Source: Pseudopyrenochaeta lycopersici
Lineage: Eukaryota > Ascomycota > Dothideomycetes > Pleosporales > Pseudopyrenochaetaceae
Direction of reading: 5' to 3'
DNA length: 64,000 nt
NCBI GenBank assembly: GCA_003313425.1
Contig: NHZP01000045.1
Coordinates: forward strand, 248,001-312,000
In this document: one piece after another, positions 47,925-60,756 of the stretch
Layout: each line of letters starts with the position of its first letter
Position numbering within the stretch: the stretch's first letter is position 1
The notes under the pieces: generated by a model
The model's database searches: none
The model's input: the letters and a program-made list of their open reading frames with translations, nothing else
What the model was told of the DNA's origin: nothing
Position numbers and translations under genes: made by a program

Positions 47925-48560
47925 ATATTATCAAAGTAAACTATATAAATATAATTTAAATATTTACTAAGCGCCTTATTAATATAAGCTTAAAAGCTTA
48001 CTAGAGTATTAGTTAGCTTAAATAGTATAATAAAGTATTTAACGTAACTATATTAAGTTTAAAAGGTAGTTTTCTACTTATCTCTTAATTAAATTCTTAG
48101 GTAGTAGTACGTATTATAGAGATCTAAGGTAGTATAATAATATATACTTAATAAGTAATTAAGTATCTCTCTAATTAATAAAAGTAAGTAATAATTTTTA
48201 ATTATAATAGCTGTTATGGGCGAAGAGGCCTAACTAACGAGTGTGCATTTGTCCTATACTACAGAAGGAGAAAGATAGAGAAGAGGTTACAGGTATCCTT
48301 AGAGGATATATATATATGTTCGTACGAGTAAAGAGGGACGTGCTCCTCTAGCTACTAACTTGTACGAGCTTATGAGAAAAGGGGGCAGAGGAGATTAAGG
48401 AGTTCGCTCCCCGTGCGATAGTAGCGAAGCCTCTCTTGCTCAAAGGGCGCAGCCCATTACAACAGCGTTTAATTCTTAATAGTTAATATAAAAGAAAAGC
48501 TTCTTATCTTTCTTAAAGATAAATAGTATAAGAGCTCTTATAAAACTTATACTATACTAG
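47925..48560 (-). pseudogene. RIP-degraded gypsy reverse transcriptase fragment, split by an LTR
   Basis: Read on minus, 48560-48462 gives a relic of the KKDGSLRLCVDYRGLNA block and 48211-47925 gives relics of LDL..AY, FKLTN, AYINKAL and YFDNILIF (YLDDILIF). The two parts join across the LTR at 48212-48461. Confidence 0.75.
48212..48461 (-). repeat. Solo LTR, family F (250 bp), target duplication ACAGC/ATAGC
   Basis: TGTTATGGGC..GCCCATTACA; left flank ATAGC (48207-48211), right flank ACAGC (48462-48466), differing by one CpA-to-TpA change. Same length as the LTR at 52733-52982 in opposite orientation. Confidence 0.88.
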
Positions 48561-48564
48561 GGTA

Positions 48565-49015
48565 TTAAATAGGTTACAGGTACCCGCTAAAGGTATAGGT
48601 TGGGTATAGGGTTATAGATAAGTAGGTTAGGTTAAGGGTTAGGTCGCACGGACTCTAGGTTAGGTTAAGGCTAAGGTTATGCACGCATGGGTTTAGGTTT
48701 AGTTATAGGTACCTACTAGGTTTACTTAGTAATAATAATAATTTACTATAATTAGTAATATAACTAGCTATTTTAGATATATATTAGTTAGTATTAGACC
48801 TAATATAAAAAAGACGTAATTAGTTAGACCTAGACGTACCCTAGGCTTATAAACCTAACCCTAACCTTAACCTATTTACAGTAACCTTAACCTATACCTA
48901 TTACTAGCGTATAAGAATAGGTATAGAGCTGGGTTGGGTACGGGCCTTATGTAATCAAACCCAACCCAACCCCAACCTATACCTATTTGCTACCCTATAC
49001 TACACTAAACCTAGC
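48565..49015. repeat. Degenerate GGTTAGG / CCTAACC low-complexity inverted pair
   Basis: 48570-48720 is rich in GGTTAGGTTAAGGGTTAGG-like and GGTATAGGTTGGGTATAGGG words; 48845-49010 carries the complementary words (CCTAACCCTAACCTTAACC). Resembles diverged telomere-like repeat but irregular. Confidence 0.6.
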
Positions 49016-49030
49016 CTTTATATAATATAT

Positions 49031-49498
49031 TGTGCAGGAACAGAGGCCTCAGCCAACTTCTCCCTGTCGATGGTAGCCTTAAGCACACTAAACACAGCTA
49101 GGTAGTCATCCCATAGAGAATGAGATGAGAGGTAGGAGGTAGGTAAACAAGGATGAACAATAATAGGTGGGTAATAACTGTAGTAGCTGTCTGTCTGTCT
49201 GTACTGTCTTAATTACTTCTAGATGTTCCTTAGATATTCCCCCTAGATGGTTTTTGCTTGATGTCCCGTTAATAGTAGATGCCTAGATGTTCCCCTAGAC
49301 AGTAGATGCCTAGATCCTCTCCGCCTGCCTGCCTCCTTATATCCTTATTTTTCTGCTAATCTCGCTTAATTGCCTTGAAGTCTGAGCTGCTGTGGCCTAA
49401 GCTGCTATGGCCTGAGCTGCTGCATCTGAACTGCTGCATCTAACTAGCTGAGATGCCCTTAGTAGCCAGGTGACCAGGTCACTAAGTGCATCGGCACA
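49031..49498 (-). repeat. Solo LTR, family A long variant (468 bp), 4-bp duplication ATAT
   Basis: Ends TGTGCAGGAACAGAGGCCTC and GTGCATCGGCACA match the two family A copies near 26 kb; ATAT lies on both sides (49027-49030, 49499-49502). The extra ~140 bp contain short tandem words (CTGAGCTGCTG, CTAGATG, CTGTCTGTCTGT). Confidence 0.85.
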
Positions 49499-49539
49499 AT
49501 ATCTTTTATATAGTTATAAAGTACTTTAAGCTTATATAT

Positions 49540-49841
49540 TGTAAGGCAGTTAACACGCACAGTTGGGACGGTCTTAGTTGAAGAAACTCAATTTAAAAGG
49601 AAATGGACAAAATAGCAGATACCTCTCACCTTCGGGGGAGAGGTGCTGCCTATATACATGAGCTAGAGCAGGCTAGTCCCGATCCAGTTACCTAGCTTGG
49701 TGAAAGGTAAGAGGTAACAGTTACCTTTCACCTGCGTCTAGTAACTTGGCAGGATCGTTACCTTTTACCTGCGTCTAGTAACTTGGAAGGATTGAACCCT
49801 TTCACCTGCGTCTAGTAACCTGAAAGGATTGAACCCTAACA
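49540..49841. repeat. Solo LTR, family B (302 bp), target duplication TATAT
   Basis: TGTAAGGCAG..AACCCTAACA flanked by TATAT at 49535-49539 and 49842-49846. Carries the same three internal direct repeats as the copy at 35563. Confidence 0.92.
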
Positions 49842-49846
49842 TATAT

Positions 49847-51419
49847 AAAGAAGTTATATAGTAAACTATATAAAGGTTCTTTATTAGCTATAAGTAAAAT
49901 AGTATAGTCTAAAGTCTTAAAATTTAGTAAACCTTCTACCTTTTTATTATTAAATATATTACTATAGTTAGCTAATATATTGAGATTATATACTTCTAGT
50001 ATAATATATACTTTAAATATATAAGTATTATATTCTAAACTTTTACTTATAACTTATAGTACTCTTAGAAAGAATATATTAGAGCTAGTTTATATAATAT
50101 TTTTTTAAAGTTATATAGTAGTAATAAGCTTAATATTAGCTAAAGTAAACCTTTAATACTATATTTAAGAGCTATAGTTAATATAAATATTTTATTATTA
50201 TAAAAAAGAGTTACTAAGTAAAAAAGAAATACTTTCTTTATTTACCTTATATACTATAACTTAAGCTTAGTAATTAATACTATTATTATCTATTAAGTAT
50301 ACTTAAAGCTTATATACTATATAAGTATTCTAATACTAGGTACTAATCTAACTTAACTTTAAGAGCTTTACTTCTTTAAGTAGTAGTAGTCTTATCTTAA
50401 TAGCTAGCTTCTAACTAATTAAACTAATATTAGCTTAGAAGTTAAAAATAACTTAGAGCTCTTTTTTAGAGCTTATCTTTTTAGCTATACTATACTTATA
50501 CTTTATACTTAGTAAAATATTAAGAAGTATATACTTTACTATTTTTAGATTACTAGTAAAGCTTAACTTTTTTTTATTGAGTTAATATTTACTAGAAAGT
50601 AGTTTAAATTACTACTTTAATACTTATTAGTATAGTATCTAACTTTATTATACTTATAGTAAGTATCTTTACTTTTATTTTATAGTTTATAAAAAAGCTT
50701 ATATAGTTTATATTTTTAAGTATTTTCTTTAAATTTCTTTTTATATATATTATACGTATACTAGTTTTACGTTAGTAAAACTTAGTATACGTTTTACTTA
50801 AGTATAATACTTAATATTATTAAATCTTTCTTAGATATAAGAATTTAGTAGTAGTTAGTAATAGCTTTCTATAATTTAAGCTTTAACTTTTAAAAAAGAT
50901 ACTAAACTTTTTATACTTTAGTATAAAGTATAAGTTAATTTTTAATAATATTAAAGTAAGTTATAAAAGACTAAATAGTCTAGTATTTTTACTATATAGC
51001 TTAAGTATATACTATAGCTACTTTAAAGCTATAATTAGTTAAGATAGATAGTAAGTGAAGTATATACTACTTAAAGTATTCTTAAGTAAGTATTATTTTT
51101 ATTTACTTTAAATATATACTTATTATATATATACTAAAAGTCTTTTAAGTTTTCTCTTAAGTACTATATAGCTTAAATTACTTTATTATTATTAAAGTAA
51201 AATTCTTATAGTAAGAGTTAAAATACTACTTTATATAAGTAAAAAAACTTATAATATTCTTTTAAATTTCTTTTTTAGTATTTAGAAAAGTTTTAGAGTT
51301 TAAGCGTACGCTTTATATATAAAGGTAAAGACTTATTAAATATACTTTTTTTACGCGCTTTTATAACTTAAACTTTAGAAGTTCTTTTTACTTATAAAGC
51401 TAAAGTAAAGTTATATTTA
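49847..51419. other. RIP-saturated AT-rich DNA, origin unreadable
   Basis: Almost no CpA/TpG, frequent TATA/TTTA/AAGT words, no ORF. Presumably an old transposon; no domain could be traced. Confidence 0.6.
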
Positions 51420-51424
51420 ATACT

Positions 51425-51856
51425 TGTAGAGGAAAAAGGGAGAGCTTGGCAACAGTTACCCAGGTAATCTATGAGATAGACTACTATTTTATCTAGGAGG
51501 CTTAGGAGAGCCAGCTATATAAAGGAGAGCTGAGCACGGCCTATTATAGGGGCTATTATACGGTAGGAGCGTAAGCAGCGTATACGCGTGCGTGAGCGCG
51601 TACGTACTCGCGCACGTAATCGCGCACGTGAGTCTACCTGTAACGGATTGCCGAGAGGGGTACTGTTACAGCTCACCTATATGTTAGATACAGAGCCCAG
51701 TACTAGCAGTTAAACTAGTATTGATGTACTTCTGGCCATTTGGCGTAATGGGGCTCTGCACTGTTACACTACCTTCAGGTGTCTCCTGCGTGAGCTTGCC
51801 CATCAGCTTGCACGTGAGCCTACCGTACCCCAGGTCACAGCGCGTTGTTTGCAACA
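51425..51856 (+). repeat. Solo LTR, family I (432 bp), target duplication ATACT
   Basis: TGTAGAGGAA..GTTTGCAACA flanked by ATACT at 51420-51424 and 51857-51861. TATA box CTATATAAAGG near 51517. A segment at 51575-51632 alternates purine and pyrimidine (GCGTGCGTGAGCGCGTACGT and similar). Confidence 0.92.
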
Positions 51857-51861
51857 ATACT

Positions 51862-52732
51862 TTTTAGCTATATAATTTCTTTTTTAATTATATATAAGTA
51901 TAAAAGTACTTAGAGCTTATTATACTTCTTTTTAGTAGCTAGAATATACTCTTTAAAAGTTAAAAGTATACTTATACTAAAAATTAGTAGTTTTTATTTA
52001 CTTATAAGTTAACTTTAATAGAAAAGTTAAGCGTCTTACTAGTAGAGGTAGCCTATTTACTAAGTTATATAAAAAATACTATCTTTAAATTATTATATAG
52101 AGAAGTATTATTATATTATATATAGTTTTAAGTAATAATACTTACTTTATACTATAGATAATAGTACAGAAATAGTTTTATATTACTATAGCTTAGCTAT
52201 AAGAGAGAATAATGTTTATTATTTCTACTCAATATAGTTAGTATAGGTTTTAAGTAAGTCTATTATATTACGCGCTAGCTCTTAAAAAGGCTTAGCGTAA
52301 TTATACTATAATACTAAGATTTAGATTTATAATACTTTGTTATACGCTAACTCTCTATAATTAGATAGTAAATAGTAAATACTACGTTTCTAGGCGGAGT
52401 AGAATAGCTATGCAGAAGTAGTGCGCGTGCTTAAGGAAGCAGAGAATTATTAGCTTTAGCTTTAGCACGTAAATATTAATTCTAGCAATATATAGTTATA
52501 CCTCTATAAAGTTTAATTTCTAGGACTTTATTAGTACTTAGCTTAGTAGAGTCAGGTAGAAGAATAATATTATCTTTAGTAATAAAATAAAATTAAGACT
52601 AGTTTTAATAGTGTAATATTCTCTCTGTAACTACTTTAGGAGTAACTACTATTATTATAATTCCTATTATTAACTCTAACGTTATGCGCCTAAGTTCTAT
52701 AATATCTTCTAACCTAAGTCTAGTAAACTTAT
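51862..52732. other. RIP-degraded DNA including a third family H LTR
   Basis: AT-rich background. 52114-52343 aligns with the family H LTR (TAGATAATAGTACAG, ACGCGCTAGCTCTTA) with most C and G at CpA/TpG changed. The rest is unassigned. Confidence 0.6.
52114..52343 (+). repeat. RIP-degraded LTR, family H
   Basis: Colinear with 35972-36201, ending CTTTGTTATA. Target duplication no longer readable. Confidence 0.65.
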
Positions 52733-52982
52733 TATAATAAGCTGCGCCCTTTAAGCAGGAGAGGCTTCGCTACTATCGCACGGGGAAAGAACTCCTTAAT
52801 CTCCTCTGCCCCCTTTTCTTATCAGCTCGTACAAGTTAGCAGCTAGAGGAGCACGTTCCTCTTTACTCGTACAAACATATATATATATCCTCTAAGGATA
52901 CCTATAACCTCTTCTCTATCTTTCTCCTTCTATAGTATAAGATAAATGCACACTTATTAGCTAGGCCTCTTCGCCTATAACG
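52733..52982 (+). repeat. 5' LTR of an older gypsy element, family F
   Basis: TATAATAAGC (for TGTAATGGGC) .. GCCTATAACG (for GCCCATAACA), 250 bp, reverse complement of the solo LTR at 48212. The gag relic follows on plus. Confidence 0.82.
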
Positions 52983-54715
52983 TAAGGAGAAAGATTAACA
53001 ACCTAAAAAAATAATAAACAGACACTAAGGGCCCTTAAACTAACAAGCGTACGAGCTACAACAATAAGAGCACCAGATGCAGATAACAGGAGCCTTAGGA
53101 CAGCAGTAACACCAGCTGCACTAGCACGCACCTTAGCAACACTAGTTACATCAGCACGACCCCTAACAACTACGCAATAACTAACCCTTAGTAAAAGACC
53201 TATTAGTAACAGTTAACTCCTTATAAGACAGCCTTAATAAGTTAGCTAGTTAATAGTAGAGCTAGCTATATAAGTTATTACAGAACTAAGTTTAGGAGCT
53301 AAAGAACTTAGTTGCTAAATTAAGTAGTGCACAGACAGCACGCACAGTCTCTACCCCCTTTTTAATAGAACAGCAAGACTCTCCTATATAAGAGATTAGG
53401 AAACTAAGACTACTAAATATAGAAGTCTTTAAGAAAGGCTCGCATAAGTAATATCTTTAATAAAAAATAAAGGTCTAAGTAAAGCTGTATAAAGACTATA
53501 CAGCCTACCTAGATAATAATAGTAGAGTAAATTACGTTATTACTTATATAATAGGCTAAGTATTTAACGCCCTTAGCTTATATATAATAAACCTTATAAA
53601 TAGGCTAGTAATACTATCTCTCTTTAAGCTATAGTTTTACCTTAATAACTTCTTTAAGGACCCTATAGTAAGAGAGAAGGCCCTTAAATACCTTTATATA
53701 ACTAAGTAAGGAAGAATAGAATTTAACTCTTATATCTAAGCGTTTAACCTTAAGCTCCTTAAAGCTAGGTTAGATAACGCAAGCTACGTTTAGAAGATTA
53801 ACTATCTTAAGAGTAGCTGAAATAATAAGCTACTAAGGACCTAAGTAGGTTATTAACTACTATTTAGAGAAATATATAAAGAGTTTATATAATAGACTAA
53901 GGTAACTTAAGAAAATTTAAGAGCTATAGAGAGAATTACTATAAGTAAGAGCTATATAGGCGAAGCGTATAACACGCAGAGCTAACTAATAACCTAAAGA
54001 GATAATAATAAGATAGACTAGATAACTTCTATAAGAGCTTACTAGCTCTATATAAAACTTAAAAAAGAATTCTAGGGAATACATAAATAAGTCTAAGAAA
54101 GAAAAGAGAACAGCGCCTATTTAAGGTGTAGTCTGTATAACTACTAAGTAGCCTAGTATATAATAAAGTTATTAAATAGCTAAGAAAGCTATTATATAAG
54201 ACAGGTTAATAAACCTATAAAACTTATAAAGATTATATCTATAACTACTAAATAAGTAATAGAATCTTTATCCTCTTTAGATAAGGGAAAAGAGTAGCTC
54301 TAGTATAAAGTTGTATACTAGAGCCCGCATAAGTCTAAAACCCTATATAAATAATAAAGTTACTTTTACTATAGCTAGTAACTATAAAACCTATATCTAT
54401 AAATATTATTATTAATTCTATATAACTAGCTACTACTATAATTAATAATAGTTACTGTACTTACTATTTATTAAGTAAGAAACTTATAAGGGACTTAAAC
54501 TTACTACGTATTAAGATCCTCCCTATTAAGATTAAAGGGGTAAATAAATAAAAGAGTATAGTATTATACGTTACTAAATTTTTATTAGACGTAGGAGGAA
54601 TACAGTAGCACGCAGCTGCATATATTACCCTAACTACTTACTAATATAATATAATTCTTAAGAAGACTTAGTTAGAGAGTATTAAAGGCGTTATTAACGT
54701 AGAGAAGAAACTTCT
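52983..54715 (+). pseudogene. RIP-degraded gag of the family F gypsy element (left half)
   Basis: Gag-like sequence with many stops: an N-terminal Gln/Ala-rich stretch, a capsid-like region near 53390-53780 and a protease-like block near 54575-54630 (FLLDVGG..Q HAAAYIT relic). It is interrupted at 54715 by the complete element at 54716-61749 and resumes at 61755. Confidence 0.7.
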
Positions 54716-55104
54716 TGTTACGATCCTGCCGGGACCCTGTCCCAGTGGCCCCAACTGGACCTCACAGGTATTGGACCAACAACCGAGGTCACGTGACGTG
54801 CTCAGTTGATCAGTTTGATCAGTGGCACTGAGCACACTGAGCACACTAAGCAACATGCATAACTTCTATGTATATAGATCACCACAATAAACCCTTATAG
54901 CTCATTGTGTTTAACTCAAGATTATACTCTACAGTATAGTAATAGCAATACTAATTATTCTTAACCCTTAGTACTCTTTACAGAAGCACCCCCTTACTGT
55001 CTTAGTATTAAACCCCCTTCTATCTAGTCCCTTACTCTATCCCAGAGAACCAACCTTACAATCTTATTAGTTATCCTTACTAATAGCTTTTAAGATTCTT
55101 CACA
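54716..55104 (+). repeat. 5' LTR of the complete family C element
   Basis: 389 bp with a TATATAGA box near 54872 and a GGTCACGTGACG palindrome near 54787. Same length as the 3' LTR. Confidence 0.95.
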
Positions 55105-55124
55105 CTTTAAACACCCTTAAGATA

Positions 55125-56300
55125 AGTGACACTAAGATAGAAACCACCAACTATTATGCTACAAGGCCAGGCAACGCTGTCGCCAAACCAGACCTCTTCT
55201 ATAGGGACCGGTTCAAGCTCGAGGACTGGCTACTCCAGTTCAACCTGTTCTTCAAGTTCAACGCAACCACCATAGACGACGACGACCAAGCAGTACTCAT
55301 ATTAAGCTACATAAGAGGCGAAGCTGCCAAATAGGTGAAACCCCACCTAGTCAAGTACATAAGTGACAAAGAGAAGCCTCAAGAACTTATCGTTATATTC
55401 AAAAATACAGAAAGGTTTAAAGCATGCATGCGCCAGGCGTTCAGGCTCCCAAACGTGGCAACCATTACAGAGCGCAAGATCCAAAACATGCAACAAACCA
55501 GGTCTGCAGCCAACTACACTAACGAATTTCTAGGTTACGCCAGACAGACCAGTTAGAATAACAACACCCTAAAAACTATGTATAAACAAGGCCTGAAAGC
55601 GGACGTCTAGACTAAGCTTATATGTACAGGCACGAAAATCACAACACTAGACAACCTAATTAATAAAACTATCTAACTAGATATAGAGCTCTATAAGCTC
55701 CGTGTGCGACTTAGAAAATAACTACTAGGATAAATAAAGGAAGATAAGAAACCCTAGAAAGATTATCGCAATAAGCTAAATAACAGTCGCCTATAACATT
55801 AGTATTAACTACAGGGAGTGCCTAGATAGTACCTGTTAGGGGGTCCTAAGGCAATACATCTAGATAATCTTAATAAAGAGAAATTAAGTAAGGGCGGGAA
55901 GAAAAAAGAAATAACCTACTTTAACTGTAATAAGAAAGGCTATATAGCTAAGGACTGTAGGAGTAAGAATAAGGTAACCCCCTAGATTAACATAATAGTA
56001 GTAAAAGAAGAAAACAGTAACAACAAGACATAGGAAGTTATCGCAACCTAAGAGGAAGAAGCCTAAGATACAGAGTTATTACAGCCACCTCTCCTAGAAC
56101 CTACTAAGAAAGGGATTCCAGGAACCTAGTATAGCAACAAGGAAGAAGAGAGCAGCAGCTCCTTATCTCTAGTCTACGAAGATGCTAAGGAAGACCTTAA
56201 TAATACTATAGTACTCTTAACTAAGGATTAGAAAAAGGAAAACTTCTAGAAATAACATTAACTAGGAACTCTAAGGCTATTAACGCCTACAGAGGCAGAA
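55125..56300 (+). pseudogene. gag: Gag relic of the complete gypsy element
   Basis: The capsid region is readable from KPDLFYRDRF through FNLFFKFNATTIDDDDQ and IRGEAAK; a TAG follows, then an open part 55335-55556. The likely start ATG is changed to ATA at about 55125. The nucleocapsid knuckle near 55918 reads Y-x2-C-x4-Y-x4-C where C-x2-C-x4-H-x4-C is expected; both changes are TGC-to-TAC and CAT-to-TAT, exactly RIP-type. Confidence 0.8.
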
Positions 56301-57330
56301 AAAGATATTACAGAACTTAACTGCTAGTTACACGCACAACATATACACAAAGCACAATACATTAATACGTTAACCCTAGAAGAATAGGAAGCAGCTATAA
56401 AATAAGGAATAAGTACGATTATTCTAGCTAAACAAGCGATGCAAGACATGTTACGGGAATATTACCATTACCCTAAACATTATACAAAGGCAACACAAGA
56501 ATAGGCGGAAAGAGCTAAAGAAGCATAGCAACCCGTAAGCGTTAGGAACGCACCACAGAGACTTCGACGAGCTAGGCAAACATAGGCACCAGAACCCCTA
56601 GTAGTTAAGACCCCTAAATACACACTACAACGCTAAATAATACTACTACTAACACAGGAAGACGCCTTCTATGTACTAAACACCGAGAACCTAGTACAAT
56701 AAGGGTATCTTTAAGTTAACTCCTACAGCGAAATTATGCTCACAGACAGTAAGAAGTAAGATATTTATACGCAGCTTAAACAATAAATACATTAAGAGGA
56801 TAATAAAGAGAATATTAACCCTCTCTAGCATCTTACAGAAGAGGAAGCCTAAGAAATATATAAGCACGCCGAGGCAGCTTAGACCCTACATACTATGCGC
56901 AAAGGACTACAGAAACTAGTACTAGACTACTTAATAGATCCACGCAATAAGTAACACAGTGTCGTCTATTAGTCCTTTTATACCACAGACCTGTGCATAA
57001 TCCATTATTCAAGTAAAACGGAACAGAGATACTTCCCTCACTCGTTTCACTAATACTAATACTAATAGTATAATTATCCCAAAGTTAAATACGACAACCA
57101 CTTATAAGATAAGAGGACTGTCCTCTACTTCCTAAAAAATAATAACCCTGCGGCTACTATAGCAATACAGCTGGTCTTTAATAGAGAATGTAATTAGTAA
57201 TAATAGCAAACGTGCCTTAACTTAGATTGCCTTAAGCATAAAGACATTAAGACACTAAACAGGTATTAGGAAGAGCCTTTTTTAGGGTCACGCCCACTAA
57301 TAGGCAAGAACTGCAAACCCTATGCGCAAC
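56300..57330 (+). pseudogene. Region between gag knuckle and protease, degraded
   Basis: Still colinear with the second copy up to about 56950. Frames are broken by stops; no domain identified. Confidence 0.5.
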
Positions 57331-57349
57331 AGGCATATAAGGACTCCTT

Positions 57350-60300
57350 AAGCTAAATATTAAACTTAACAGAAGCTAGATAAAGGTACTAGTAGATTCC
57401 AGAGCACAACAGAGCTACATTTCTGCGCGAGCGATAGAACAAGCTAGCCTTATCCTATCATTAAAAGTAGTACTATATCTATTAACAGTCGCTAATAGAC
57501 AACTAATACTATCAGAGTCTGTAATCACACACGAAGTACGGAGCGTGCAACTTATCATCTAGAACTATAGGGAAACGATCGACCTAGACGTCTTCGGACT
57601 ATCACAGCATAATGTAATACTAGGACTCTTATAGTTAAGAGAATATAGTCTAGACATAGATTAGAAAAGGAAAAAGTTCTTATTTAAATGCTGTAGAACG
57701 GACGCAACCACAAGCAAACCTACGCTGCAGCCGAGTGCCTAGGTAGATAAGAAGATAACGATTAGGATCCTCACTTTGAACAAGGACGGCCTTAAGACAC
57801 GAGAGTCCAACTCAGCAGGTACTAATAGGAGGCCCTTAGACTAACAAGCTAGAGTTAAGGAGTAAAGCGCAACTCTAGTAATCCCTAACAAGTATAAAGA
57901 ATATAAGTCACTCTTTCGGGAAGAGACAACTATAAAAGCATTACCTAAGTATTAACCCTAAGATCACGAGATTATCCTATAAGAAGAAAAGCAACCGACT
58001 TTCAGCCTAATTTACGGTTTATTAGAAAAAGAACTTAAAACCCTGCGTAAATATATTAAGACGAACTTAAAAAAGAGATTTATTAGAGAATCACAGTTAC
58101 CAGCAGGATACCCTATATTATTTATACTAAAAAAGAATAGGAAGCTAAGATTATGCGTTAACTACTAGAAACTTAACAACATTACAGTAAAGAATTAATA
58201 CCCTTTACTAAATATAGCAGAATTACGGGATTAACTAGCCTTTACAAAAGTCTTTACAGTATTAGACTTAAGAGGAGCGTATAACCTTATTTGCATAAAG
58301 GAAGGTAAGGAATAGAAGACCGCGTTTAGAACACGCTACAGCTACTACAAGTATATAGTAATACCTTTTAGTCTTACTAACGCACCAGCAATATGCTAGG
58401 CACTTATTAATAATATATTAAGGGAATACCTAGACGTATTTATTATCGCATACCTTAATAACATCCTCGTGTACTCTAAGAATCTACAGGAACACATTAA
58501 GCACGTTAAAACAGTTCTTGCCTGCTTAGGAAGATTTAGTTTACTGCTTAAACCTAAGAAATGCGAGTTCTATAAGGAGGAAGTCGAGTTCCTAGAATAT
58601 ACAGTAGGTGCATATAGAGTAAAGATAAGCGAAGATAAAATAAGAGTAGTAAAAGAATAGCCTGAACCTAAAATAGTTAAAGATATATAGTTATTTATAG
58701 GATTTGTTAACTTTAACTAACAGTTTATTAAGGATTTCTCTAAGAAATCTATCCTACTTACTAAACTTACAAGAAAAGATATAAAATAGGAATAGGGAAA
58801 TGAATAAAGAAAAGTATTCTAGATACTTAAGGAAGCTTGCATTATACTACTAGTGCTGATTATATTCTAAATAGGAGAACCCCTACAGTTTAAAACAGAT
58901 ACCTCAGACCTTGCACTAGGTGCAACAGCGAAATAAGAACGCGATAGAAAATAGCACCCAATCGCGTACTACTTAAGGAAATTCATAGACGCTAAGGAAC
59001 GCTACGACGTGCATAACAAAGAGCTTATAGCAGTCGTTAATGCCCTCAACTACTAGCGAATCTACGCAGAGAGTTGCTCAGATCTTACGATATTCACAGA
59101 TTACAAGAACTTAGTTTATTTCACCACCACCAAAACCTTAAACCGTAGACAGGTTAGATAGGCTAAAATACTAAGACAATATAAGTTTAAGATCGTATAT
59201 ACGCCAGGAAAGGATAACAGCAGAGCCGATGCTCTCAGCCGCAGAACAGACATCGCAGGAATAAAAGCAATAGTCAGCGATGCTATCCTTTAAGTCAACC
59301 AGGATAGAAGCCTAGGACCTAATAAGTCATTAAACAATACTATAATAATTACGTCTAAAGTACCTAAAGAATTACAAGAAACAATTATCTGACAACACCA
59401 TAATAACCTAGTACATAGTCACCTAGGAATTAAGAGAACGATAGAACTTATACAGCGACACTACAGCTTTAAGAACATGAAAGCTAAGGTTAAACAGTTC
59501 ATTAAAAAATGCGCGGACTGTTATAAGAACAAACACAGTACCTACGCACCCTACGGAGAAATGCAAGCTATAGAGCTACCTAACAAACCTTAGGCAGACA
59601 TTTCTATAGACTTTATAATAGGGTTACCACTATCTAAAGATCCCGCGATAAGAATTAAGTATAACGCTATCCTTAATATAGTCTGTAGATTTACGAAAGC
59701 AGCAGAAATAATACTGTTTAGAAACAACTATAACACAGAACAACTAGCGTTTATTATCCTAGACAGACTAATACGATATCACAGTATACCTAAGTCTATT
59801 ATAAGTAACAGAGACAAGCTCTTTACATCTAACTTCTAGTCTACCCTAATAGCCGCGATAGGAATAAAGAGAAAATTGTTAACAGCCTATCACCTATAAA
59901 CGGACAGACAGACAGAAAGAACGAACAGAACAATAAAGACCTACCTAAGAATTTACAGTAATTAACAATAAAATAATTAGGTCTTATTATTACTAATAGC
60001 ACAACTAGCCTATAATAACAAATTATCGGAATTAACTAGAAAGACACCGTTCTTTACTAACTACAGGAGACACCCTAATCTCTTTATAAAGTCATATCCT
60101 AGCAGAAAAACTAAAGCAGCTATAAAAACAGCTAAAGAAATAAAAAAAGTATATAAATAACTCCGAGAAAATCTTAAGAAAGCATAACGCGACAGTATTT
60201 CCTACCAGAATAAGAAAAGAAAAATAGCACCTCAGCTAAAAAAGGGGGATAAAGCATACTTACTCACGAAGAACCTACGCAACAAGCGACTAAGCAAAGG

Positions 60301-60756
60301 ACTCGACCACGTCAAAGTCGGACCATTTTTAGTTAAAGAACAGAATAGACTAGTAAACTATACACTTAAGCTACTACTAGATGCAAAGATCTACCCACGC
60401 TTCTATATCTCCAAGCTAGAACCAGCCAACCCTACCACACTATTACAGAAAACATTCTAGTACGAACTAGAAGAAAACAAATTTAAAGTTAAGAAAATCT
60501 AGGGATACTAACGAAATAGAAGAGTTAACGACCTAGAACTAAGCTTCAGCTACCTAGTTAAATAGAAAGGATACCTAAGCGTAGAGAGTACGTGGGAACC
60601 ACCAGAAAATCTAAGAAACTGTCGAGAAAAAATTAGAGAATACTAGGAAAGGGAGGAAAGGAAAAAGAAGAAGCAAACAAACCTCAAGAAACGTTAAGAG
60701 CTAGAGGAAACCGACGGACCCGCCACCAGTAGCCCATCGCCAGCTAGGACCTCCTA
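57350..60756 (+). pseudogene. pol: Pol relic of the complete gypsy element
   Basis: Protease relic LVDS-R-AQQSYISA near 57390 (glycine codon of DSG altered). RT from 58020 to 58700 with KLRLCVNY, LDLRGAYN and AYLNNILVYS near 58450 (DD changed to NN, so inactive). RNase H with TDTSDLALGA near 58900 and FTDYKNLVYF near 59095. Integrase zinc region near 59415-59525 (H ... CADC), catalytic block ISIDFIIGLP near 59605, SNRDKLF near 59808 (D to N) and TERTNRTIK near 59915. Chromodomain with KGYLSVESTWEPPENL near 60565-60615. Many TAG/TAA replace Trp and Gln codons. Pol ends near 60756, overlapping the tail of the antisense gene. Confidence 0.88.

Noticed and set aside
54668..54856. 62-aa minus ORF, repeated at 61268-61501
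   Set aside because: Antisense reading of the family C LTR at both ends; explained by LTR identity, and in a different frame from the antisense cysteine-rich gene.
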